NCBI GenBank assembly: GCA_004123355.1
Contig: SCHM01000002.1
Location: 62,001-126,000, forward strand
Length of the DNA: 64,000 nucleotides
Source of the DNA: Amphirosellinia nigrospora
Lineage: Eukaryota; Ascomycota; Sordariomycetes; Xylariales; Xylariaceae
Direction of reading: 5' to 3'
Shown here: piece by piece, positions 22,447 through 34,850 of the stretch
How the letters are laid out: each line of letters begins with the position of its first letter
Numbering within the stretch: position 1 is the first letter of the stretch
Program-made: the position numbers and the translations under genes
The notes under the pieces: model-generated
Seen by the model: only the letters and a program-made list of their open reading frames with translations
The model's database searches: none
What the model was told of the DNA's origin: nothing

Positions 22447-24881
22447 ATGGACCAAAACTCCATAAACAAGTGCGAGCATGCACCCAAGCCCGAGTTTTTT
22501 GATGGTCCAGATTTCTGGGAGGAAATTGAGGAAAACGTGATAGAGCGGCCCCTTAGCCTTTTCAGCAACGGTACGTCTAAATACTCACGCGAGTTGGACG
22601 AATGGTAGGCTAAGGGAACCAGCCTATAGCTTTGGTTTAAGCAATCTTGAAGGGCTTGAGGTTCATGATCGAGAACTCTCCACAATCCTATCTCAAGACA
22701 ACGCGGAGGGGCTGCTCCCGAGAGCGCCAGTTTCTCGGACGAGGTTTTGAGTAGCACCAATTCTAATAGTTCGGCCAACGGTATTATTCGACAATTTACT
22801 TGCAAGTGTCCTAGATTTTGTTTCTCTGACCAGAAATCTAAACCTGGTGGCTCGTCCCAGCTCTACGAGAATCTTCCTTCCGAGGACGCATTTCGCGTTC
22901 TTGAGGTCCAGCAGGGCTCGTACGACGACCCTGTTGTCTGTCGCCTCCATGTCGCGCTCATCTCGGAAGCAATGCAGTCTTACTCAGCTCTTTCGTATAC
23001 ATGGAGACTCGACGACGACGTTATATTTCGCCCATTGCCCGAAGAACTTCGACCAAAGGCCTCAATTTTCTGTAATGATTCCGAGGTCCTAGTAGGCGAG
23101 AACCTGTTTCGAGCTATAAAAAGGATTCGACGGCCCTCGGAATCCCAAATGCTTTGGGCGGATGCACTTTGCATCAACCAAAACGACGTGCAAGAGCGGA
23201 CACAGCAGGTACGAAAGATGAGCTCAATATACAAGAATGCATTTCGAATATATATCTGGCTAGGCGAGAATGATCGCTCTTATGACCACGATTCTCCTTC
23301 TATGGCGTTTTCCGGTCTATGTAGGATTATCAACCGCTGGAGAGAGAGGGAGGGCTACTCGGCTCAGATTCCATTGGCTACATATTCGTCTCTAGTTCCG
23401 GATCAGGCTCATAGCACATATGACGAGCCATTAGCCGCAGACGATTCTATCTGGCGAGACATTCTCTACTTCTACAACCGCCAATGGTTTCGCCGTCTTT
23501 GGGTGATCCAGGAAGTTACTTTAGCCCGATCTGCGGTGGTCCTATGGGGTTCATATGAGATCAACTGGGAGTGGATAGGTCTCGGTGCAGCCATCATCCG
23601 CATAAACTACCCCAGGCTTACAGCTCTTCGCCGCAATAGCCAGAGAATTGGAAGGTATGGATATAGAATGTCACTAAACCCGCGGTCTGTTCCCACTGGC
23701 ATCATAAACGCATATTTCATGTATCGGATATCGCGCTCTCAAGTATACTTCCAGGCTCCTCGCTTTTCATTCCACCAACTCTTGACATTAACGCGGCAGT
23801 TCCGATGTGCAGACCCCCGCGATCAAGTATTTGGGATCCTGGGGGTACCAACTATTGACCAGCCTTCTGCGCAGGAAATGCCCTTCATTTTACCCGATTA
23901 TACCAAGTCCATAGCTCAGGTATATCACGAAGTCGCAGCCAAGATCTTGGATAGTTCAGGCTCTTTGGGCTTGTTGTCTAGCGTCCAGCAAGAAGAGAAA
24001 TGCGAGGAGCCCAATAGCGGTAGAGACGAGTACGATGTCACGCTACCCTCCTGGGTCCCTCTATGGCGCTGCGTTGTCACAGAGACCTTAACTCCTCTAG
24101 AACCAAGTGCGGCCTTCGAACCCGCGGGTGGAAAACTCATGCAGCGTAAGCGATATGCTGACGCTAATGTTTTGGTCATCCGCGGAATAGACGTTGAGTC
24201 GATCTCGAGTGTTGCTGGGGAATTCCTCAACTTTGGGAGGAACCGTAGCTACATGTCTAATTTGGATGTTACACCGCCTAAATTCGATGAGCTTCCAACT
24301 TACCACTACACGCTCTCAGATCTTGAAGATCTCGCCTTCACATTGACGGCTGGCAAGGATTGGCACGGGTTACCGGTTCAAAACACATCTCACCACCTCG
24401 CGGACTTTTCGAAATGCCTCCTCGAAGATAGTCTGCGGTGGTCTCTTAAGGACTCGGCATTCGGAGCGAAAGATCAAAGTTTTACACAACTCAACAATAC
24501 TGTACCCCCTCAACTCTTGAAGCATCTGATATTGGATTCGGTGGCTCTTCGATTATAACGGAAGAAACCCTTCGACAGCTTGCGCAGCATGGTCGCGTAG
24601 ACCGCTTCCTAGACACAGCGGCGACGACGGCGAAAAGACGGACCCTTTTCACCACCGCATCAGGACTTCGAGGGATCGGTCCAGAGACCATGAATTGCGA
24701 AGACCGAGTTTGCATCCTTTATGGTGCCAATGTGCCCTTTATTCTAAGGCGTCAGGCCGAGGACGATACATACACCGTAGTAGGCGAATGTTATATTCAC
24801 AAACTAATGCACGGAGAGATTGTGCAACGCCTGTCGGAGCCAGGCAGTGGATTACAGGAGACGTGGATAAAGCTCAAATGA
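22447..24881 (+). CDS. HET-domain (heterokaryon incompatibility) protein
   Basis: A member of the fungal HET family, whose domain is found in self/non-self recognition and cell-death signalling. Exon 1 (22447-22570) is followed by a 52-nt intron ending at 22622. The HET domain follows with its motifs YSALSYTW, LWADALCINQ, ER..QV.KMSSIYKNA and IWLGEND. A later block (FRRLWVIQEVTLARSAVVLWG) and the C-terminal MNCEDRVCILYGANVPFILR with VVGECYIHKLMHGEIV are typical of full-length HET proteins. Estimated length is about 790 aa. I see no NACHT, patatin or WD40 partner. Two frame breaks occur: one missing base near 22718 (CCC run) and one between about 24440 and 24510. Between them 1.7 kb is open. 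The specific incompatibility function cannot be inferred. Confidence 0.88.
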
Positions 24882-25538
24882 TCTGATTTTCATTTACATG
24901 AACATTGCTAGGCGTAGCAAGGGCTTGGAAGATATTCAGATCTCAATAAGCTTCTAAGACGTCAAGGGGGTCATGAAGGTACGGGTCCTTCGGTACGAGT
25001 GAAAAACAAACACTACTTGATCTTCGAGGACGTTAACACGCGGATCATCTCAGTGAGACAATAATTTGAGTTCATCCCTCCTTGCGAGGAGGTATCCGAA
25101 CAACTACCTAACGAGCTGCAAAGAATCGCATTGGATACTGGAATTTTGGTATCACTATTGGTTATCAACAAGCAAATCGCTCTACTTCCGGGCGAGAGGG
25201 TCAGCGTCTGATATGAGACTGGCAACAATGTTTGAATCAAGTCCAGGACTAAATGTATGAACTCAAATTTTATTCCCAGAAGGCTCGAAGGGGTCATGTT
25301 CCAGCTATTTTTTTTCGCTTAACATGATGGCACTAGAGGAAGCACCTGCGATGTTGCTTCGCTACCAAGAGTAACATAAACGACACGACATTTGTGTATA
25401 CTATGTCGTGAACGTGAATCACGTTCTTACATTGGCAACCTCTTAACATAACTTAAATGCTTCATGTAATACGTGGAGTATAGTATAGCTACATAAAAGC
25501 GCGCCCCTAGCTTTACACCGCCTCTCGCCGAGCCCAGT
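24882..25538. other. Intergenic, HET gene to ABCD transporter
   Basis: This is the gap between convergent genes. I see nothing recognisable beyond a short AT-rich 3' region around 25300-25500. Confidence 0.5.
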
Positions 25539-27787
25539 CTACTCAGCAGTCAGCTCATCAATCCGCCTCTCGATCTCAGGCACCTGTCTCAGCAAGACCT
25601 CGAGATCCTCCTTCTCGTCTTCGAGCTGCAGCCTCCTCTCCGCGTCGAGCTTCGTGAAGACAAAGTTCCCTTGTCCGTCGAATTGCAAGATCCTACTGTG
25701 GTATTTCCAGAGACTCCTTCGATGACTGACCGTCATGAGAGTGATGCCCAGCGCCTTGGCGTTATCGTACATGACTTTCTCTGTCTCTAGCGTTACACTG
25801 CTCGTACACTCGTCAAGGATCGCATACCGGGCTTGTGGTAAAACAGACGGGCCATCGCCACGCGTTGCTGCAATCCTCCCGAAAGGACATCTCGCCATTC
25901 AGCTTCGGCATCCCAGCCTTCCGGATAGAGATCTACCAGATGCTCAAGCGATAGGAGCTTGAGAATGTCAAGTAATTGGGCATCAGTTACTCCACGTGCC
26001 CGTACTGCCCGTAAACTATCTGGATAGGTAATCTGTTGTCGCAAACTGCCTCGAGATAGATAGGGTCGTTGAGGAATGTAGAAAATGTCTGTAAAAGGAG
26101 GCTTGTATACGGTACCACCGTAGACGGGCCACAGGCCACCCAGTATACGGAAAAGACTAGACTTGCCGCAGCCATTCGGCCCAACAACTAGGAGGTGATC
26201 GCCTTGCTTTAGCGAGAATGACAATGCTTTGACAAGCACATCGCCATTGGGAGAGATGATAGGGACGTCAATAAATTCGATGTCCTTACTTTCAACCACT
26301 TTTCCGCGGCCTTTCAACACAGCTTCGTGCTCTTCAGTTCCTGAGCTTGACACAAGCTTCTTCTCGAAATGACCCGCTTGTATATCATCCATTACGTCCA
26401 ACAGAGATGCGACACGGGATGTATAGCCGGCTAGTTCCATAATTTCGCGATAAGAAAACATAATTCGGCCAAAGGCATCGGATGCGCTTAGTAGCATACG
26501 GCGATTCGTAACGAAGGTCTCTGTACGGTCGCCCATGCTTACGACCTCGCTCAGCTGGCCTGGGAGTTTGAAGAATACAGGAACACTGCATAATAAAAGG
26601 CCTAGTGCTCCCCAGAAGTATTTTATGACGAAATCCTCCATAATGCCATGGTAGAAACGCCGCCGAAGAATGTAATTCACATGCTTGATAAGGGTAAAAT
26701 ATCCTTTGTCGAGCGTATCTTTCTCCGCCTCGTGGCCGTGATAGAGAGCTACTTCTTCGCTGTGATCGATAAGCCTCGAGTGTTGGAATCGAAATTCACC
26801 TTCCAGTCGCGCTTCATCAGCCACATATTTACCGAAGGGCGGTGTGAGGGCTCGCATGACACCAGCTGAAAGCTGGACAAGTAGAGACATGAACACGACG
26901 CCTTCCCCGCCGACGCTTTTCGATAATGACCACGTATAGATTGTCTGCAAGTGAGTTAGCTGAGAGTGACATGGATTAGCAATTGGGATGCGTACCATAT
27001 CCAGTAATGGCTTGGCTAAATTACTATACAGCTCAGCCAAGCTATTTGAAAATTTGGCAACATCTACGGATATCACCTGGTCAGGGTTCTTTATTCGATC
27101 GTCCAAGGCAGATATGCCATAGAACGTTAGCTTCGAGAGGTATTTGTCGTGTATGTGTTGTGTCAACCGTGTTCGGTATTTGAGAGAGAGTTCGGCTTGG
27201 TGATAGGATAACTGGAACGCGGCTCCATTATTAGTAACTCTGTGATCAGCGTTCAAGGACTTGAATACTACTATACTGACCATTGAGTTTGTGAAGGTCG
27301 CTGGCACTGCAATCAACATCCACCATACTATCCTCGTCAAGAACTCCTTGCCACTTCCTTTCACGAGCGCCTTGACAATAGCACCATCCATTTCGGCGAC
27401 CTTTAAGCTGATAAGGGTTCGTACCACGAGGAAGAAGCTATGACTAAGAAGCATCCTGGCCTCCTTGCTGGACGCGCCGGGTACGACGATATGCAAAAGC
27501 CTCAGCAAGGAGCGGAAGAATTCGCGATTTAATTCGACCTTCTTCTTACTGGCCGAGTCTGGCGTGTCGCTCGACGTGGTGCCAGAGTGTCGCTTGGCAG
27601 CTTCACGCGCAGAAGCGGCCTTTTGCTCGGCGACGGCATGACGGATACGGTTTACGAGGGCGAGCACCAGCGTCAGATAAACGGCGCGAGAGATGCGCGA
27701 GCGGTTTGAGACGTATAGCTCGACTAATTGCGAGACGACTTGCTTAATCGACCGGTCGGGCAGGATTGGTTTGGAGTATACCGCCAT
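25539..27787 (-). CDS. PXA2: Peroxisomal ABCD-family half transporter (Pxa2-like)
   Basis: A peroxisomal long-chain acyl-CoA importer half-molecule that would dimerise with Pxa1 for beta-oxidation. Introns 27280-27212 and 26995-26945 are both multiples of three and do not interrupt the open frame. Removing them joins TFTNSM to [18 protein letters not shown] and LAKPLLDM to [13 protein letters not shown], as in the family. The N-terminal half carries the ABC transmembrane region with the [13 protein letters not shown] loop. The ATPase domain has Walker [10 protein letters not shown], signature LSGGLQQR, Walker B YAILDE and switch [12 protein letters not shown]. The LQQR form, in place of the common EKQR, agrees with my memory of fungal Pxa2 proteins. 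One C is missing at 25827-25831 between the signature and Walker B, which breaks the frame. Length is about 710 aa. Confidence 0.92.
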
Positions 27788-28428
27788 CACGGCGAGCCGA
27801 AGGGAATGCGCTCCCTATGCGACTCGGCGTTGTCACGAGAGGTTGGGGCGGATGGTGATCGGGACAATTGGTAACGACGGTCAACCCATTAAGCGCGTCG
27901 TATGATGATGCGCGAACAATTCTATGTCAATGAAGCTCTACGTAGTATTACATGATTAACAGGTGATGCGGCGGTGGCGGTGGTCGAGTAGCGCTTCGTA
28001 GACGATGCGAAGGGGAAGTCTGGTGATGATGGTCTAGGTAGGTTAGTCGCACAAAGCATGTTCCTCGGTATTGCATACAGGTCAGTGTGACGTCTGGGCT
28101 ACCTAGTTACCTAGGTAGGCACCTACCTAGCATGTGATTTCCCCAGGCCTGCCCCTAGGTGCTTGGCGAGCCGCTAACCTGTTGGAGTGCCAGAGAAATG
28201 TGGCTGGTGTGAGGCGATACCTAGGTAGGTGGCTACCTATGGATGGAGGAGGTGGGTTAAATTCCTATATCCGATAGCACGCCACCATCGCGGGTTTTAC
28301 AAGAATTTCGCGACAAAGTGGCGTTGATTGATCTGACTTATTCACTTTCAACAGCTGACACCTGTGCACCTCGACGCTTCGTAAACAGCAAATTTGTGCG
28401 ACTGGTTTTTCCCCTCCTTTTTAGCAAG
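27788..28428. promoter_or_regulatory. Divergent promoter region, PXA2 / DPH3
   Basis: This 641-bp gap lies between divergent start codons. It contains two clusters of the ACCTAGGTAGG motif (about 28100-28130 and 28218-28239). A pyrimidine-rich tract (CCCCTCCTTTTTAG) lies just before the DPH3 ATG. Confidence 0.5.
28100..28239. repeat. CCTAGGTAGG motif clusters
   Basis: CTACCTAGTTACCTAGGTAGGCACCTACCTAG at the left and ACCTAGGTAGGTGGCTACCTA at the right are the same palindromic motif as in other gaps. They sit between the PXA2 and DPH3 promoters, about 200-330 bp before the DPH3 start. Confidence 0.6.
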
Positions 28429-28802
28429 ATGGCAGAAGAAGAGGAAATCGCAGTTTACGACGAGGTTGAGATCGAGGACATGACCTTTGACGAGGCGCTC
28501 CAGATCTTCCACTACCCATGCCCATGTGGCGACAGGTTCGAGATTGCGCTTGTAGACCTCCAGGACGAGTCGACCGATATAGCTGTGTGTCCCAGTTGTA
28601 GTTTGATGATACGAGTCATATTCGATCAGGTGTGTGCATAGCAAACATGGCAAGAAATCGCGAAAGTTGTTTTTAAAGCAAAGTTGACGGTTTTTTTTTT
28701 TCTTTACAGGATAATCTTCCCAGGCCTCCGGATGAAGATCCTCCCAAGAACCTGCTGAGCAGCCACAGCAAGTCCCCGTCGCTGCGTGAACAACTTGTCT
28801 AG
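28429..28802 (+). CDS. DPH3: Diphthamide biosynthesis protein 3 (CSL zinc finger, Kti11)
   Basis: A small electron donor for the Dph1-Dph2 radical enzyme in diphthamide synthesis on elongation factor 2, also linked to Elongator tRNA modification. Exon 1 (28429-28629) encodes [15 protein letters not shown], then the CSL-type zinc site with ligands in [11 protein letters not shown] and [14 protein letters not shown]. An 80-nt intron with a poly-T tract before its CAG joins to exon 2 (28710-28802), which starts [13 protein letters not shown]. The product is 97 aa, slightly longer than yeast Dph3 because of the C-terminal Ser/Lys-rich tail. The frame is intact. The ATG at 28429 is chosen because the acidic [14 protein letters not shown] start matches the family. 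The upstream in-frame residues have no resemblance. Confidence 0.95.
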
Positions 28803-29351
28803 TCTCGCAAGTAGTATAATGAGAGAGCTACGTGATCAAGTACCCTGTTCAGTCGACGCAGAAGAAGTTACAGAGCGAAACACTACAGTGTCGCAAAACA
28901 ACAGCGCAGACGTCAGCGCAATCCTGGTTGCCACTAAACCCTACACCACGCATTCCACGCGCCGCATGCAGCCCTATGGCTGTCAATGTGGCAATGCGAC
29001 ACCCGGCCGCGCGAACAATGAAGCCTACAACAATCACATAGGAACAGGTTCGCTGCCTTCGGCAGATTACGGCAGCTATACTTGAGAGCAACATGGGTAG
29101 AGAATGTACGTCACGTCACACGCAACGCGGGATTGATGAGAGTATTGAGAATTTATTATTGACTACCGTCGGTCGCTGCGATGAAGGGGTATATAGAAGC
29201 AAATTAATATAATCCAGAACGCCGTTCGTTGCCCAGAAACCGGTCGTGCCTCTTGGTACGTCGTTTCCCATCCCGCCATGCTGCCCTATTCGTTTCAACC
29301 ACGCCCAAACTCCATTTGCAATGCGAAAATAAATTAGATGTTGCCCCGTTA

Positions 29352-29670
29352 TCATAACAAGACGAGCCCAGCGGCTGAGAATACGATCAATCCCATGACA
29401 GATGCACCGACTGCAGGCTTATCGGATAAAGCCGCCTTCAGTGGTGGTGGGGCATTGGCGATAGTCTCCGTGAAGCTGCTGTTTTCTGTTTCCTCATTAG
29501 TTACCTTTTCGTAGCACTGACGTCTTCGAGGGACTATGAGCTTTAGGTAGTGTCATACCTGATCCCGACGGCGTTAAGTCAACGTCTCCTGCTGAGTGCG
29601 CAACCACGCTTTGATGTAGCGCCGCGGCGCTTGGAATAGCTGCAGCGAGGAAGATGTCGCGTAGTCTCAT
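29352..29670 (-). CDS. Possible small secreted / GPI-anchored-like protein, 81 aa
   Basis: I do not recognise this gene. Exons 29670-29559 and 29485-29352 join in phase across a 73-nt intron with GTATGA..ACAG ends. The product starts with a short cleavable-looking segment (MRLRDIFLAAAIPSAAAL). A Ser/Thr/Ala-rich middle (NSSFTETIANAPPPLKAAL) with one N-glycosylation sequon follows. It ends in a hydrophobic tail (SVMGLIVFSAAGLVLL) with no charged residue after it, the layout of a GPI-attachment signal. Many ascomycetes encode such small arabinogalactan-like wall proteins. The call rests on intron phase and the two hydrophobic ends only. Confidence 0.4.
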
Positions 29671-32545
29671 TGTAAGCAGGCCCCAGCAAGCCTTGATATT
29701 ATGAAGCTTGATTTACAGCGCGAGATGCTCGACAAGTGTCAAGAGATGTTGAATGCATGCGATGCTTATCGGATATTGTTGAAGGAGCTCAGTATGAGGG
29801 GACCGAGTCGAGGCAGTCAGTGTTGGGAGGGTAGAAGCTTAAACGAGAGCTGTTCGCCAGCCAAGAACCAGCTTGAGGATGCGCTGACGCAAGTTGGATG
29901 CTATAATTGAGAGGTATAACGAAGGTAAGAGTCCTGTCCTATAAGATCTGATTGAAAGGTCAGGGTATATTATATGTGAGTTCGCTGCATGACATAGTTG
30001 TTACGAAACGAGACCAATTCAGAAAACAATGAGCCACGGAACAGGACAAGACGCTCTTAAAAGCCCAACCTTGCCAACTGCGGCTCGATGCGTAGCCCAC
30101 CGGCACATACCGACTAGGCAATGGGTTCCATCCATAACCAACGTTTATGAGGGCCAGATTATCAGACTACACATTGGAGACTGGAGACTTTGCCATGGTG
30201 TGGATCGTATTCGTCCTTGTGCCACACTTGTCTGCTTTATTTGGCCGCGATTGCTATCAACTTCCTAGCCCGCCAAGGAATGGCGCTGTGGATCGATGGG
30301 GCAATCACGAAGCATTCCAAGCTGGGCTGGCTGGTTGAACGGCACCCTCGTGCCAGGACAGCCAGGACTCGTGCCACCACCACCGGAAAAGGTACGAATA
30401 CCTACTGTGGTAGGTTAGACTTATAATTGTTAGTGCACCCAGAACAGCGTTCCCGCCATCCGCCATCGGGTGGCGCAAGGAGGAATCTCTGTTCTCATCT
30501 AAAACTAACGGCGGTGCTTATTTTAGCGTTGCGCTTCTCGAAAACCCAGACAACGCAGAAAGGCATTTGGTTTGGTCCATGGGGCTGCGTAATCGTCGTC
30601 GCGCCGCAACGAAAGCAGGGAACATTCTGAAACGCAAGCGGACGAACATTCGGTCGCCTGATCGGGCAACAGACACAAAGACAAAAGTGGGCGCGATCTG
30701 CCCCGTCTGCGGTATATGTATATGCGGGACACGAATTATAGTGCGCAGTCCTATGCTATGCCATGTAGAATGCAGCGATGCGCTGCACTCCTGCGCTGCG
30801 CTCTTCGGAACTACCTAACCCTTGTCTACTTGCGTCAGTTCTTAAAGGTATTCTTGATCCTGATGGAGGGTGGTATTCTTGGCCGGGCCTGCTTGTCTTG
30901 TTCAGCATGCTATGCGGTGCCCGTTGCCGAAAAGCCGATAAAAACTCACGATGATGGTGATAAGTCAGAGTTTGTTGACCCGCTCCTCGACCAGCGGGTT
31001 TTTCACAATTCGATCTTAGCGGCCTCCAAGTGTCGTTAATGACGGCGGGCATAACGAGCTAAAGTAGATGGTCTAGGCTGAGCAAACAGCCGTGCATGCT
31101 TCCCTCCCACCTAACACATACTACCACATACTACTAGACAGAGGTAGGGCTAGGCGAACAGGCCAGTTAAGCTGGGTGCATGTATGCTCCATCAATATAC
31201 TACTCTATGCATATGTAGGCAGGGGCCTGATCAAGGAAGAGCTCGGCGTTATTTTTGGGGCTGTTCTTATCTTCTAGCCAAGCTTGACTGCCTTAGGGTA
31301 TAAAATAAAAGGCCTTCTCCTCTTCTGTTTGGGTGTATGCGTGTGCGTGTGGACGGTGTGGACGGCGTGGACGGCCGGGCCCGCCAAAGTTAGCGGTATT
31401 TAACCAATAGATATACTCACCTACCTCCCGTTTCGGTAATGCCGTCCTTTCACTTGTTTTCTGCCAATAAACTCTCTGACGTCATCGTGCTGCCAAGTTT
31501 TCTGATATAGGAAACGGGGTCGCTAGAGCTTGTGGTTTGGGCCTCGGCGGTCGGCTCACGGCACAACCTGAAAGCGATGGTCTCAATCCGCTTCATCAAA
31601 TACCCATATCTCTATGGATGTTAAAGCATATGGAAAAAGACGGCGATTGTCTTTTCGTTGCGCTAGGCCACTCCCGACCCAAACACGTGGGCTTGGCAGG
31701 AAGACCAAATCGATCAAGCAATACCTACTGAGGAACGATCTCGTAACCTTGGCACACCAGGCCAGCGTTATCCAATCTCCTGCTTTGAGTCAAAATCAAG
31801 TATCTACCAAGTATAAGTGTATGTAGTGTGAGCATAGCCTGTCCTGGATTTGATGAGAATTTTCTGGAATGAGAAAGTTGCTTGAACTAATAACATGGTT
31901 CCTCATACCTTGCAAATTTAGAGCCTCTGTCAGCGCGTGGTATCTAAACGTATAGATTGTACATATACTCTGCATGCGGGCCTCATAGAACTCGGCATTT
32001 AATCGTGGTATTACTTGTATATTCTGGCATGTAACTAAAACTATAGTGTCTGTTGTTGAGTGCTCGTTCATTATAATTATAGTTCTGGTAATGGTAATGG
32101 TAATGGTAAAAAGGTGCTTACATTCACAATATGCTGTTCCTTTTCCTCTATTATCGTGACCATACCATCACACCTGTTTAGATAAAGAGACTGTCACGAA
32201 GTCACAAGGTATTACTAGAACACCGGGACTATCTATATATAGGCATACTACGTCTATGGAGGTAGTTTTAGAAACCTCCGCGCAACAACAATATAGATGC
32301 CCTACCCCATATCTCATAGAACCCCGACAGAGACTCCCTGCGTACGGCCAGACGACCTCCACGAGGTGGTTCTCAAGAAGAGACCTTGACACACCAAGTG
32401 TCTCTTGCCGACTTCAAGTACAAGCTCTTCAATACTCTACTGATTTTTCTTATTCTCGCTCTTCATGATAGGCGCATACAAGGTTTCGATAAGCTATGGT
32501 TGGGATCATTAGCAATGTCATGGTTGATGGAAATAGGGGTGGGTA
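29671..32545. other. Intergenic, no recognisable gene
   Basis: This 2.9-kb stretch holds several short frames on both strands without domains or consistent splice structure. Simple-sequence elements include GTGTGGACGG repeats near 31350 and four TGGTAA hexamers near 32085-32108. A few TCTATATATA tracts occur. No tRNA or 5S rRNA was found by eye. Confidence 0.45.
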
Positions 32546-33736
32546 TCAAGTCATGCTGACCCATTCGTCCATTTTCCAATCACTTTCCAGGTTCGAAGCC
32601 GTGACGTCCAACTTTTCTGTAATATCTTAGCAAATTTTCTTACCAAACTATGCCGAGAATTGTGACAGAGTACACCGCCAGCTTACCTGAAGCAACAAAT
32701 ATCACATCCGCAATCCTCGGCTCCTTGCCAATGTCTTGTAGGAACTGTGTTGCCGCCCTAGCTGAGCCGACTTGGCCAAGCATGAACTTAACGCCTAAAA
32801 GCCGAACCCAAGTCAGCGACTGCCACCTAAAGGTATCTAGCAAGGGGGTCTACTTTCGCGAGGGAGACCGGCAGCCTCGAGCTTATCGCCGCACTCGGCG
32901 ATGGCGTCGACCAAGGTCGACTTCGGCTCCGGATCAGGCATTCCGTCTGTAATGATGGAGACGAGGAGTGGTCTCTTGAGGTCATTTGGCAACTTGCTGT
33001 AGACCAACGGCTCAAGGATTTTCCCCTTCAGATTCGTGCCGATGGGGGTGTCGCCGCCCCATGATAGCGGCTTGATGGCGTCGAGCAGGTCCTCAAATTT
33101 GAGACTGTTGGAGTTGGGTATGTCTTGGTTGATGTAGCGCATGTAGACGCCTTCGCCCTCGGGTAGGATTCGGGTAGTGACTCGAGCGATTCTATTGATG
33201 AGCTTGTTCTGGGAGTCCCAACGACCTTCGCGTTTCATGGAGGTACTGTCATCTGCGTTGGTAATGTCAGCACGCAAATGCGTTAACTTGTCCTCCCTTT
33301 TTTTTTCGATTACACTAACCGCAGTAGAGCACTTGTTGATGCATCGTGACCTGTGCTGTTTTAGGCAAAAGGGCTTTGCCACAGATGGGCGTGGATGAGT
33401 CGTCGGCCAGGGCTGCAGCTTTTTCCGCCAGCTCCTCGATGAACTTTGGATTGTTCTTGAAGAATCTCTCGGCAGGTGTATTCTGGAAAGCTTTTTTGAC
33501 GTTCGAAACAAACTCGGCGTTAGTTTTTGGCTGGCCATCGGGGTTGACATCCTAAACATGGTTAATTTAGCAGTAGAATCAAGTCTTTTGCGACTGACCT
33601 GATCAGTTTCCTCGACCAACGGCGGGTCCAGCCCAAATAGCTTCCGTACAACCCCTTTCGCAGTCTTGTTGACCCAAGCTATCACAAATCCTGTGATACT
33701 AAGGATGTAATCAAGATAGTAGTTAAATCGATCCAT
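32546..33736 (-). CDS. von Willebrand factor A domain protein
   Basis: Five exons (33736-33599, 33551-33320, 33252-32854, 32794-32687, 32616-32546) splice cleanly into a 315-aa protein without any indel. A hydrophobic stretch near residues 9-24 (YYLDYILSITGFVIAW) may anchor the N-terminus. The vWA domain begins at about residue 125. Its metal-site motif is CDDSTSM, and the later metal/strand elements are WGGDTPIGTNL and LVSIITDGMPDPE. The C-terminal half gives FMLGQVGSARAATQFLQDI and ends DWKMDEWVSMT. Fungal proteins of this kind are of unknown function. vWA domains usually bind proteins in a metal-dependent way. The neighbours give no hint. Confidence 0.85.
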
Positions 33737-34260
33737 CGTAATAATACGCAAGTGCTCAGATAGTTACTAGTTAAAAAAAATTGCAATATTCGAAACCACC
33801 TTATATTTTAATGGTGTCGTGATGGCCACACTGGCTTTTCTCAAGTTGAAATGGAATCTATTTTATCCCAAGGGCGGCTCTTACAGTTGGGGTTACAGCC
33901 TTACCAGCAATAATAAAGTCGAACCGGATGACTCAGCCGACGACAATTAATTTCGCCCAACGCGCCAGGAGTCGACAGGCCCGTTTGTTGGTTGATAGGT
34001 TTCAATGTAACGTGTTTATCCAATAGTACAATGCCACAAAATACAACTGCCTCCGTTGGGTATTTACACTTTGGTATTATTGCCGATTGGTCTTACGTGA
34101 CCCCTTCCAGCCTGAACATAAATGCCACAGATATATGTGGTGCCGGCAGATATGGACTTTAGTATTGTTGAAGTGTGAAAGCCTTCTTGGTTTACTAGTT
34201 ATTCAAAGACATGGAAATGAGTAGCACTGGGCGTTTTCTAATTCCAGCCTTTTCGCTTCT

Positions 34261-34492
34261 TGTTACAAGGGCTCTGTTTGAGGGCTTGGGAATAGCTTTA
34301 TTCCTTTAGATCTAATAATTGGCTATGGCGTTAAAGGACCTCTTGCTCTAGATTCCCTAGCAGAGGACTGGGGACCTGACTAGCCTATATATACACAGAT
34401 TTCGGGCTACCCCAACGGACCTCCGTTGGGCCTGTGTAGCCAATATTACTTAAAAGGGTACAAATTGCCGAGGGCTAAAAATCCGTGTGACA
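34261..34492 (+). mobile_element. Solo LTR, copy A, with 5-bp target duplication
   Basis: A 232-bp element starts TGTTACAAGG and ends CCGTGTGACA, so it has TG..CA termini and short terminal inverted complementarity (TGTNAC/GTGACA). It is flanked on both sides by the identical pentamer CTTCT (34256-34260 and 34493-34497), a classic LTR-retrotransposon target duplication. It carries a TATATATA box and a palindromic CCCAACGGACCTCCGTTGGG. A second copy lies inverted at 44495-44724. No internal retrotransposon coding region is attached. It sits between the vWA and FAD-oxidase promoters. Confidence 0.88.
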
Positions 34493-34850
34493 CTTCTCGA
34501 TGCTATGCGCGAAACCCGATTTAAAGTAGGGGGGAAAATACAGGACTAACTAACAAAATATTTCGATAATACCCCTGAGTACACAGCCTTGGACGTGCGG
34601 GGAACGGCCCAGCCTGCAGCAAAGCTTCGGAGAGCTTCGTTCTAGATGTGCGGCTCTTATCATATACGCCCAATAAATCCTGCGCCTAAGCAATGATCTA
34701 CGTCCCCGTGCCAGCTGAAAGATAACGAGGTCCAGTCTTGGCCACCAGAGCCACCAAAGAGCCTCCGTATTTGTGTCTATCTGGCCCGAGTCTTCACATA
34801 GACACTTTGTGACTTTCATGCTTCAGCTCCTCATCTATGCAATAGATTCA

